From Bifiguratus adelaidae (Eukaryota > Mucoromycota > Endogonomycetes > Endogonales): a stretch of 22,065 bases of DNA. The stretch is taken from positions 1 to 22,065 of the forward strand of contig MVBO01000195.1 of assembly GCA_002261195.1 (NCBI GenBank). Reading direction: 5' to 3'. The notes under the pieces are model-generated. The model did no database searches. It saw only the letters and a program-made list of their open reading frames with translations, and had not been told where the DNA came from. Shown here piece after piece: positions 1 to 7,975 of this stretch; positions within the stretch are counted from its first letter, which is position 1; each line of letters begins with the position of its first letter. Made by a program: the position numbers and the translations under genes.

Positions 1-1061
1 TAGCTTGTCCTATCAAAGTGGCGGTTGGTCCCTGAGGTGGAGAGGCTCTGAGGGGGATGATTCTTGGTACGGCGGTCGAGGTACTACCGTGGTCGAGGGC
101 ATCGAGCATGTCACTGGAACACGACCAAATTACATTAGTGGCGTGGACATCAATGGCGTATGGGAAGAGAATGGCAAGGAAAAACTCGCTGCTGCGGTTC
201 AGTCGGTCGATAAAGTCATTGTATGTCTCGGCGAAGATACCTATGCCGAGTTTGGCGGCAACCTTGATGGTAAGTGGAACAAACATCTTATGCTTTGACC
301 AGAATCACTGACATCCACTACTAGAATTGAGTCTTCCGCAAGGACAGATTGACCTCGTTCGACACATTGCTGATAACTCTAGTGCAGACATCATCACCTT
401 GCTCATCCAAGGACGTCCTCGCCTTCTCAAGAACGTGCCAACATTGTCATCAGCCGTGATCAATTGCTTTTTGCCTGGTCCGTGGGCTGGTATACCGATC
501 GCTGAAGTGCTTTATGGTATGACAAACCCATCCGGTCGCATGTCTTTTACATACCCTCGGTACGAGCTCCAGTCGACTACCACATATTGGCAAGGCATCT
601 ACAATTACACCAACATCAGTGGGGGATCTTCCTACTACAATCCGGAATGGGCTTTTGGCTATGGACTCGGATACAGCGACATTTCATACTCGGACATTTT
701 CCTGTCCTCCGATGTGCTGGATCTCGAGGACGGGTCATTGACCGTCAAGATCAAGGTGACCAACCATGGTCCCTATGACGCCAAGGAACCCATTCTCCTT
801 TACTTGACGCAACAGGTCCGACCCGGTTATGTGCCCGATGCTTACCGCCTCAAGGCCTTTGATAAGGTTGATCTCGCGGTGAACGAGAGCAAGGAAGTCT
901 CGTTCGTTATTACCAAGCAAGGTCTTGAATACTATGGACGTGATCTGCAAAAGCATGTAGACAGCGGTGTCAAGTTCACCATTACCATCAATGCCTTCTT
1001 GGATCATGAAAAGACGGCCGAATTCTCAACGTCTGGCCAGTACAAGTTTGCCAGAAACTAA
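1..1061 (+). CDS. GH3 beta-glucosidase, C-terminal part (5' end outside window)
   Basis: This is the C-terminal 334 residues of a family 3 glycoside hydrolase, which releases glucose from beta-glucosides or cello-oligosaccharides. The frame is already open at base 2. Exon 1 (2-269) and exon 2 (325-1061) are joined across a 55-nt GTAAGT..TAG intron (270-324), giving GGNLDELSLPQGQ across the junction, a typical GH3 stretch. It opens with YQSGGWSLRW, as in GH3 linker/C-terminal domains. GEDTYAEFGGN (codons 233-262) is where the acid/base Glu of the ExoI-type C-terminal domain lies (YAE, Glu at 248-250). GPWAGIPIAEVLYG and NPSGRMSFTYP follow, then a fibronectin-III-like domain ending at the stop (1059-1061). 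The catalytic nucleophile domain and any signal peptide lie upstream of the window. The family is secure; the substrate is not. It converges on the Nudix gene with 99 bp between stops. Confidence 0.93.
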
Positions 1062-1160
1062 GGTGCACATTGTACCTTTTGCTCATACCCAGCTATGTAT
1101 AATGTGTCCTATTTCTCTATAAATCTACCCTTGTCGCAATGTGCATGCGCCTTGGAAATC

Positions 1161-1998
1161 CTAACTATCCAGTATTGTTGTAGAACTACCGAAAAGGCTC
1201 TTGTGTACGTGGATGCCTGCAGCGAAATTGGACAGTCTGCTATCCACTACCAGCCGTCCTTGGTATAGATCGAGCAAGTCTATATCAATGTCTCTTTAGC
1301 ACGAGAACGGTGACACACAACGTGACATGTACACACCTTGTATCTGATTGCGCAAGTTTTCAAGCTCCAGTGTGATCATTTGCAATCCAGCTTCGCTTTC
1401 TTCTAGCTCTTGAACCGGTCGCTGATTCTCTTGCTTTGTCAGATCAATCTATGGACAGCCGACGTGAGCTCAGCCCATCTAATAGATGTCTATTCCAACT
1501 CGCCTCGGCGTAGGCAAGCATCGCAGAGGAATCGGTGATCCCTGGTTCGTAACAAACATTATCAAAGACAATGACCGGATCAGCCGTGTAACCCGTCTCT
1601 TCCTTGAGCTCTCGTTTCGCAGCTTCTATGGGCAACTCGCCTGCATCGATCAATCCCGAGGGAAATTCAATCGTGTAAGCGCCTAGTGCGGGGCGATACT
1701 GGACAACAAGCACGATGCGATGCGGCTTGTCTGGGTGCTTGAGAATAGCCTGGATATCTACAGCTACAGGTGCGAGGGAGGTCAGACCCTGGCCGACGTG
1801 AACATGAACGCGTATTTTACCATCCAGCGACGTGTTTGATCCACGGCGTCTACATACTTCCCACGTACGTGTGCCTGTAGCGCCTTGCTTCCCAGAAAAT
1901 GTCGTCTCTTCTAGAGCAAGCCATCGACCAGCGCCAAGCGGCTTCGAAGGCCCCACCACGGGCAAGGTCAACGGTCCGAGTGGCAAGGGGTGATGCAT
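1161..1998 (-). CDS. Nudix hydrolase, ADP-ribose/ADP-sugar pyrophosphatase (NUDT5/YSA1-like), four exons
   Basis: Predicted 222-residue Nudix enzyme that would cleave ADP-ribose to AMP and ribose 5-phosphate. Exons on the minus strand are 1998-1821, 1763-1504, 1448-1337 and 1279-1161 (669 nt including stop). Residues 25-50 (GRWLALEETTF..GTRTWE) match the N-terminal strand of NUDT5. The Nudix box is complete at residues 96-118: G-x5-E, then RELKEETGY. The last exon gives VDSRLSNFAAG, the usual C-terminal helix. Intron 1 (1764-1820) is 57 nt and stop-free; removing it deletes an insert that interrupts the family alignment, and it carries a CTGAC branch point. Intron 2 (1449-1503) needs a GC donor (GAG/gcgagt): no GT donor keeps the frame. 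The stop at 1161-1163 ends the protein at the family's usual length. The ATG at 1998 is the first after an in-frame TGA, so an extra upstream exon cannot be ruled out. Confidence 0.88.
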
Positions 1999-2752
1999 GC
2001 GGACAAAAAGTCACACTCCCATATATGGCACGGAACGCGCATCGAGATGGCGTTTTCGCCAAAGAACGCACGCTCTCTAGAGCACTCCAACACCATGGCC
2101 ACTTGGTTGATCCATCGCCCTCTGCCAAACCTTGAGGATGCCGACTTCCATACGCTTTCCCGAATGCAGCAGGTCACGAGGACATGTTCTGAAATGGTTC
2201 GTCTTCCTGCCATGAGAAATTTTGCAGTAACGGGATTGTCCGTATGGTTTGCTCCGTGCAAGATTGCATTCCGTATATCCGGTAAGGCAGACCCATGAAA
2301 CACAAGATGTATCATCTGGAAGATGATATGGAAAGAAAAGATGTCTCTTGCAACTGCGATGGCACGCGATCCATCCGTCAGTGTCGATACTCTAGGATGC
2401 AAATGCCCTAGTCTCGGCCTAAGGCTTGGTCCAAATAGCTAGTGGGATCGATCCTGGGTCACACTAATCGTCGAATAGGCCAGTATTATCCTACCTTCCC
2501 GCGCGTCTGTAAAGCCTGGAATGACACGGAAAGTGACTTTCTCTGCCAATCATCTTGCAGTATCACGATCCAGATTATACCGCATGGCTTCCTTTTTGAG
2601 CGAATAGAGCGTGTGGGGTCTGCTGTCATCGCATTTTTGTCCGTTTATACGACATGAAGAGCGCAATCGGATATGCGTGCACCACCGGAGTTTGAAAAGA
2701 AGTTATCTCCATGACAGTCGATCTCATGTTCAGTGTGGGGTAAGATGTAGAG

Positions 2753-2767
2753 TGTACAAGTTGTACA
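2753..2767. repeat. Perfect inverted repeat TGTACAA-G-TTGTACA
   Basis: Seven-base arms (2753-2759 and 2761-2767) are separated by a single G. It lies about 450 bp upstream of the transporter start. The dyad looks like a binding site for a dimeric DNA-binding protein, but no protein can be named from the sequence. Confidence 0.6.
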
Positions 2768-2777
2768 TCCTTATTCT

Positions 2778-2828
2778 CACAGTTGGCCGATGGAGCAACA
2801 TGGTTGTGCGGGACAACGGACAACTGTG
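2778..2828. repeat. Nested inverted repeats (CACAGTTG/CAACTGTG with GTTGT/ACAAC inside)
   Basis: The outer arms CACAGTTG (2778-2785) and CAACTGTG (2821-2828) are perfect complements with 35 bp between them. Inside lies a second pair, GTTGT (2803-2807) and ACAAC (2813-2817). The whole could fold as a hairpin in RNA or act as paired protein sites. It follows the 2753-2767 dyad by 10 bp. Confidence 0.5.
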
Positions 2829-2914
2829 TGTACTCTAGCAACTCCACGCGGTTTACCGTTTGACACCCTGCCCACAGGAATATTCACACGACGTAAAACA
2901 TGTCACACATACCC

Positions 2915-2933
2915 CTATTTGTCGTACAAATAG
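2915..2933. repeat. Perfect inverted repeat CTATTTGT-CGT-ACAAATAG
   Basis: Eight-base arms (2915-2922 and 2926-2933) flank a CGT spacer about 280 bp upstream of the transporter ATG. It shares the TTGT/ACAA core with the dyad at 2753-2767, which suggests, but does not prove, that the same factor could bind both. Confidence 0.55.
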
Positions 2934-3073
2934 TGCATTTCACGGCGCGCAGACGCGGGATGCGGTCTTCCGTGTGCCGTGAGGGGGAAGGAGGGGCGGT
3001 GGCGCATTACCAGTTGTCCCAGAATCTCCCGAGCTCATAGGCAACAATTGTTCTAGTCTCACGAAACATCCTT

Positions 3074-3123
3074 GCGGGGAAAAAGATCTTTTCCTAATCA
3101 GGACAGGGTTTGAAATTCCCCGC
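3074..3123. promoter_or_regulatory. Two opposed GCGGGG motifs, possible CreA/Mig1 sites
   Basis: GCGGGG occurs on the plus strand at 3074-3079 and on the minus strand at 3118-3123, both in the proximal promoter of the sugar transporter. It fits the SYGGRG consensus of fungal carbon-catabolite repressors. Single matches of this degenerate motif are common by chance; the paired position near a sugar-transporter TATA box is the only reason to list them. Confidence 0.3.
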
Positions 3124-3159
3124 ACGCCGGACACCTTCAGCATTGGAGGTCATTGAAGA

Positions 3160-3167
3160 TATAAAAG
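3160..3167 (+). promoter_or_regulatory. TATA box (TATAAAAG) of the sugar transporter
   Basis: A canonical TATAAAAG lies 50 bp upstream of the transporter ATG at 3217. A TATA-containing promoter fits a strongly regulated, inducible gene rather than a housekeeping one. Confidence 0.65.
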
Positions 3168-3216
3168 AGAGAACAAGTGCGTTAGATTGATCTCAGACTG
3201 CCTGCGCAACCTCAGG

Positions 3217-4897
3217 ATGGTGAAAGTTGATCGCGGTATCATTCAGATGTGGGGCCTTTGTGCCGTCGCCATCGTCAACTCAGCCACCAACGGTTACGAT
3301 GGTTCCATGATGAACTCGCTTCAGACGTCAACGCAATTTGATGGCTGTAAGTATTGTCTTTGAGTCCCTTCTTTGAAAATGAGATTACTTACGCGCATGT
3401 TTCTGGCAGACTTCAACCACGTCGTCACTGACAACTCCCAGGCTGGGACGCTTGGTCTCATCAATGCCATCATGTCTATCGGCTCTTTGGTTGGTGTCTT
3501 CTTTGCCCCTCCCGCTTCTGATCGTCTTGGTCGTAAATGGGCTATAATCATTGGATCTGTCATTATGATTATCGGCGTGGCTCTTCAGACGGGTGCTACC
3601 GTCAGTAAGTGATCCATTGTGCGCATTAAGTTGCATACATTCTAATTCTGTTCTAGTTGGAATGTTTATTGCTGCTCGTTTCTTGATTGGTTTTGGTTTG
3701 GCTATTACATCTAATGCTGCCCCTACATTGGTCACTGAGCTGGCACATCCCGATCAAAGAGGTGTCATCACGGGTCTGTACAACACAATGTGGTATCTTG
3801 GCTCCATCATTGCCGCCTGGACAACTTTCGGCACGATCAACATTCAAAACACCTGGGCCTGGAGAATTCCTTCGCTTTTACAAATGCTTCCATCTCTACT
3901 TCAGGTTGTCGCTGTTGGTTTCATGCCAGAGTCTCCGCGGTGGCTTATCGCTCAAGGCCAAGTTGACAAGGCTCATGCTATCCTCACCAAACTTCATGGT
4001 AACGGTGACCCCAATGATCCAATTGTGCAATTAGAAATGAAGGAAATCGAAGAAGCCATTCGTCTTGAGCGCGAGGTCTCCAAGAAATCTTACATGGAGC
4101 TCATCCGCACACCCGGTAACCGCTACCGCATGTTCCTCATCATCTGTGTCGGTTTCTTCTCTCAATGGTCCGGCAATGGCCTCGTCTCCTACTACTTGAC
4201 TCTCATCTTGAAGAGCATTGGCATTATTGATCCCACCACGCAAAACTTGATCAACGGTATCCTTCAAATCTTTAACCTGATCTGTGCCGTGTCCGCTGCT
4301 TTGGTCGTCGAAAAGCTTGGTCGTCGCAAACTCTTCATCATTTCCACCGCTGGTGCCATGGTTGCATTCTGGCTTCAAACCATCTTCACAGCCCTCTTCC
4401 ACGAAGGCGGAGGCACCAGCAAATCTTTGGGTCAAGCTTCAGTTGCCATGATCTTCCTCTTTTACGGTTTCTATGATCTTGCCTGGACCCCTCTCACCGT
4501 CCTATACCCCGTCGAAATTCTTCCATTCACCATCCGTGCCAAGGGTATGGCTATTTCCGCTCTTGCCATCGACCTCGCCCTCTTCTTCAACCAATATGTT
4601 AACCCTGTTGCTCTGACCAATGCCGGCTGGAAATATTACATCTTCTACTGTATCTGGTTGGCCATTGAACTCGCCGTCGTCCTCAAGTGGTTCCCTGAGA
4701 CCAAGGGTCGTACTCTGGAAGAATTGGCCGAAGTCTTTGACAAGGACGCTGCGTCTCAAACGATCCGTGAAATGCGCGAAATGCGTGAACGCATCGCTAT
4801 GGGTGATACTGAAGCTGGCTTGAAGGTCGAAGAGTATGGTCTCGAGGGCGATCACCGGAACGTGGAGACCAAGGTGCTTGGGGATCAGAAGATCTAA
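3217..4897 (+). CDS. MFS sugar porter (lactose permease / hexose transporter-like)
   Basis: Predicted 521-residue, 12-helix plasma-membrane sugar transporter of the major facilitator superfamily. Exons are 3217-3346, 3410-3604 and 3657-4897 (1566 nt), with introns of 63 and 52 nt and GTAAGT donors. The N-terminus reads GYDGSMMNSLQ, typical of the filamentous-fungal lactose/hexose permease group. Sugar-porter signatures follow: DRLGRKW after helix 2 (residues 81-87), PESPRWL after helix 6 (199-205), EKLGRRKLF in the second half, and PETKGRTLEEL (from residue 455) after helix 12. The cytosolic tail is charged. The start is the ATG just after CTCAGG; it is the only one placing GYDG in helix 1. 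The promoter has a TATA box and several dyads. The substrate cannot be read from the sequence; lactose, cellobiose or a hexose are all possible. It converges on RPC34. Confidence 0.94.
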
Positions 4898-5097
4898 AAA
4901 GACGGTGTGGAACAGTGTCTGACCTTTGTAAATCATAATGTTTGAAGTCAATGTTTCGTGCTAATAGCTATGAAGCCAATATATATACTGTATTCATGAT
5001 ATCATGCGTCTCTTTATGCTTGTCTGTTCCTGCTCGTATGTTACACGTGTCGTCTAATGAATTGGATAAGGGTATCTACACGTCTGGATGACTCTAA

Positions 5098-6395
5098 TCA
5101 CCAGTCTTCCTTTTTCAACCATTGCTTGTAATACTCGCAATTGTTGGGTGAGACAGGGCCGTCCTCGGAACAAAAGTCAAAGACCTACAACCGAAATAAT
5201 GAGTTTCACATATTCGATCCAGATGCAATTCATTTGTTAAGTACGAACCGGACATGTACCGCACGGAATCTCAGCAAGGCCTTCCGAAAGAGAATGGTCC
5301 TTTTGTGGTGCACGAACAGCCTTGTACACCCAACTAGACGAGCCGTAGCCGTCATCGTCATCGTCATCACCATAGCCCATCGAAATGAATTTCTCCACCT
5401 TGCCATCGTAAATGAGCACGTCAAGAATGCTCTTGATGTCTTGGAGGCTCAACTCGATACCGGAGACGCCAGAGTCCTTGATATGTCGCCGTATCTGATC
5501 AGCGGATGGGTAGTGCGAATACGTGGGAGGATAGACGGCACCTGCTTTACGCGGATAGCTCTGTACAAGAGGATGCTTGAGTGCGTGGACGCGTTCCATA
5601 GCATCGCCTCACCTTATCAGCTATGTATCGATGGCAGACATCCATGATGGCCTTGATGAATTGCTCGTCGAGAGTTTGATCCGTATACCAAGCGCCGCCG
5701 GTGAGCTCGACAGACGGTGTCAACTCAAAGAGCATGTACGTTTTCCGAGTAGGAAACTGTGCGCGTGTTAGAAAAGATACCGACCGGCGCACACATCTCG
5801 CATGTTTTACCTTCACATTCTTCACAGCCTTCACCAATTGACGCTGTTCTAGCTGTTTCACGCATCGGATCACCACCTGCTGATGCAAATTCGTCTTTGT
5901 CTTGATGTGCTTCAACCAGATGCCTTCGTTTTCTGCATTCTTTATGGTTTGATAAACGAGTTTAACATCCGGGTCCATGCCAGCCGTTCTACAAAGCGAT
6001 TGAATATCCGTCCTCCATGTCCATGAAACGTGTATGCTTACTTGCTAGCCTCCTCCACTTTGACCGCCTTGAAAACATTCTCCTTCCCCATGACCTCGAT
6101 CGCAAGTAAACCCTGTTATTATTTGAGAGCGAGTTCGACACGCGTTGTCGTAGACCTACCTTTCGCGAGAGACTATTGATAACGTCTGTAATCATGTCCA
6201 CCGGCACATTCTCTGTAATCTCTTCCACCTTGTTGGCGTAGACCTGGAGTGTTCAGAATGTCAACCAACCTGTTTCCCACCGCGAGCGTGCCGACGCAAC
6301 ACCGGGTCACTTACAAATGGTCGCTTCGACAGTTGCTGATAGAAAGTACGCTCATGCGGGCTTAACCCAGGCGGAAGCGCAAATCTTTCAGACAT
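5098..6395 (-). CDS. RPC34: RNA polymerase III subunit RPC34 (RPC6/POLR3F), seven exons
   Basis: Predicted 318-residue winged-helix subunit of RNA polymerase III that works with RPC82 and RPC31 in initiation at tRNA and 5S genes. Exons are 6395-6315, 6243-6160, 6112-6042, 5988-5811, 5756-5613, 5560-5249 and 5184-5098 (957 nt); introns are 71, 47, 53, 54, 52 and 64 nt. Family motifs include KLVYQTIKNAENEGIW, the winged-helix KTNLHQQVV, ELTGGAWYTD and ILDVLIYDGKVE. The C-terminus PCGTCPVFDFC..NNC keeps all four cysteines that bind the 4Fe-4S cluster in this family, and the last intron splits them two and two. Length equals that of the human subunit within a few residues. An Asp run (DDDDDD) before the C-terminal region is encoded by a short repeat. 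The 54-nt intron at 5757-5810 has no in-frame stop. The start ATG sits behind a (TC)5 tract. Confidence 0.95.
5351..5369. repeat. Hexanucleotide microsatellite encoding an Asp run in RPC34
   Basis: Three copies of gtcatc lie in the plus strand. On the coding (minus) strand they give alternating GAT/GAC codons for six aspartates. The run falls in a surface-linker position between the winged-helix part and the cysteine-rich C-terminus. Confidence 0.7.
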
Positions 6396-6400
6396 GGTGT

Positions 6401-6410
6401 GAGAGAGAGA
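6401..6410 (-). promoter_or_regulatory. (TC)5 tract 5 nt before the RPC34 start codon
   Basis: On the coding strand the leader reads TCTCTCTCTC-ACACC-ATG. Pyrimidine tracts at this distance often mark transcription start regions in fungi. The neighbouring gene has the same arrangement. Confidence 0.4.
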
Positions 6411-6464
6411 CTTCACTATTTTTTGGTGCCTGCACAAATCAAGAGAACAATAGATATGGAATAC

Positions 6465-7865
6465 TCAGGCTAATACAGGTACAGAGCGTTCTCTAGCTGT
6501 CTTGCGTCTGATAGGCTCATCCATCTCAACTCCATTGTCTCGGAAGGCATCAAAAACGGGTTCAGATTTGACATGAGAATAGGAGGTGGAGGTGGAGGTG
6601 GTTGGGATGGTATCGGGTTGCGTCGTTCTCTCGCTCTTGATGGTCTCTCGATCTTGCAGGATTTCTTGAACCATTTCTTGTCGCTTTGCAACGTCCTTTT
6701 CCAGCTTCTCGAGGGCAATACGAACTTGAGACTCGAGCATGGCTTTTGCACCTTGATATTGTCTTCCACTGAATCTGCCACGCGACGCAAAGCCGACCAT
6801 TAAACCTCCAACGGCTAGAAAGGTTCCACCTGATAATACCGTCGCACTGCCGACTACAAGACCGCCCAAGACGCCTAATCCACCGACAGAAGCAACAGCC
6901 CTACAACGCATGTCAATTGACCATTCGGCTTTTACTTCTGGTCGCTATGAGTCACTTACCATCCAGTCGCCTCCATCTTCTTCTCACTGCGTGGATCCAA
7001 ACGTTGCACCAAGTCTGCAATTTCCTTGATTCTCTGAACATCACGGCGCACCAAATCAGGTACAATATCTCCAAGCGTTTCCCGTTCAGTGATCCATGAC
7101 TCTATGCTGGCGATGATGGTCTGTACGTGATTGATCAGCAGCTCCAATTGATCGTGAAATGTTACCTCTCCCCATACATTGGTCGTCTTGTAAGCGCTGT
7201 ATAGAGAGAGTGTCAAGGTGGCGAGTCCGGTCATTGAATAGCTCGCCAATCGAACGAGATCGGTCGAAGTCTGTCGCTTTACGACGGCCTTGTCTTTGCC
7301 TTCCTCCTCTTCGTCGCTCGAACCTTGAGCGTTATACGACGTTTCCCGTTGGCGTTGTTCCTTTCGACGACGCTTTCGCTCCTCGAACCGTTGCCGCTCC
7401 CTCTCCTTAGCCTCCTCCCGCTCCTGCCGTCTTTCTTCCTCGCGCATCCTCCTTTCCCATCGCAAAAAGTCGTCTTCCCATTCCTCTTGCTGTTTTCGAG
7501 TCTGCTTCTCCATGTAGAATTGAGCAAACGTTGTGGCCAAACGAAACGCATCCTGCGCCAGTGGGGCGCTCAGATAGTCTGCGTATGACCAGCTAGCCTC
7601 TGCACGGGGCATATTGGCTTCAAAAAAGGGTGCATTTTCGGTCGGATGGATCGGTTCTTGATCCTACGCATCGAGCCGTCGTCAATACGACATGTACAAA
7701 ACATCCAACACAGCCTTGGCAACTCACCTTGGCATCTTTGGGTAGCTCTGCTAATATATGAGGTGTAAACTGGAGAAGCGTTTTGATGGGTGTAGTGAAC
7801 TCTCCAGTATCTCGATTGTAGAGCTCTTCAGGGAACTCATAGTCGTCGAATAGCGTCGAAGCCAT
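6465..7865 (-). CDS. Uncharacterised coiled-coil membrane protein
   Basis: I do not recognise this 425-residue protein. Exons are 7865-7728, 7663-6960 and 6900-6465 (1278 nt), with introns of 64 nt (GTGAGT..TAG) and 59 nt (GTAAGT..TAG); phases agree. Layout: an N-terminal 100 residues without clear features; an extremely charged Arg/Glu coiled coil at about 99-155; an acidic patch (SSDEEEEGKDK); a hydrophobic stretch at about 183-204; an amphipathic linker; a glycine-rich hydrophobic segment at about 281-322, long enough for one or two membrane passes (GGLGVLGGLVVGSATVLSGG); then a second coiled coil and a Ser/Thr-rich tail. It has no cleavable signal peptide. It shares a 110-bp divergent promoter with a PPR protein, which makes a mitochondrial membrane location a reasonable guess only. 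The stop lies 69 bp from the RPC34 start on the same strand. Confidence 0.85.
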
Positions 7866-7876
7866 GAGAGAGAGAG
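7866..7876 (-). promoter_or_regulatory. CT repeat directly abutting the start codon of the uncharacterised gene
   Basis: On the coding strand CTCTCTCTCTC runs straight into ATG. It parallels the (TC)5 tract before RPC34, the next gene on the same strand. Confidence 0.4.
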
Positions 7877-7909
7877 TGTAAGCGTTCCAAACTTCCGCTC
7901 TATTACCGC

Positions 7910-7915
7910 CACGTG
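7910..7915. promoter_or_regulatory. CACGTG E-box in a divergent promoter
   Basis: CACGTG lies in the 110-bp gap between the two divergent start codons (7865 and 7976), 45 bp from one and 61 bp from the other. It is the core of bHLH (Cbf1/USF-like) sites. Being palindromic, it could serve both directions. Confidence 0.45.
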
Positions 7916-7975
7916 GTTTCCTTTTAAGGGCATCCCCTATGACCTGAGCGTTGTTTGTTGAGGAGATCGAAGCTC

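Larger units (their letters stand above)
1999..3216. other. Long non-coding interval upstream of the sugar transporter
   Basis: About 1.2 kb between two divergently arranged genes. Open frames occur on both strands, up to about 144 codons on the minus strand (1968-2402), but they overlap one another, resemble no family I know and have no convincing splice partners. I see no tRNA-like T-arm, transposon end or long repeat. What stands out is a set of short perfect inverted repeats between 2753 and 2933, then a TATA box 50 bp before the transporter start. The simplest reading is a promoter and regulatory region for the transporter, with the Nudix promoter at the left end. Confidence 0.5.

Noticed and set aside
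1968-2402. Minus-strand open frame of 144 codons beside the Nudix start
   Set aside because: Overlaps the Nudix first exon in another frame, has no recognisable motif and is matched by an equally long plus-strand frame over the same bases; treated as chance.
2431-2470. GGGATCGATCC stretch resembling a tRNA T-arm
   Set aside because: No matching acceptor stem, anticodon arm or D-arm can be folded around it.
5043-5050. ACACGTGT palindrome
   Set aside because: Lies between two convergent 3' ends, where no promoter is expected; likely chance.
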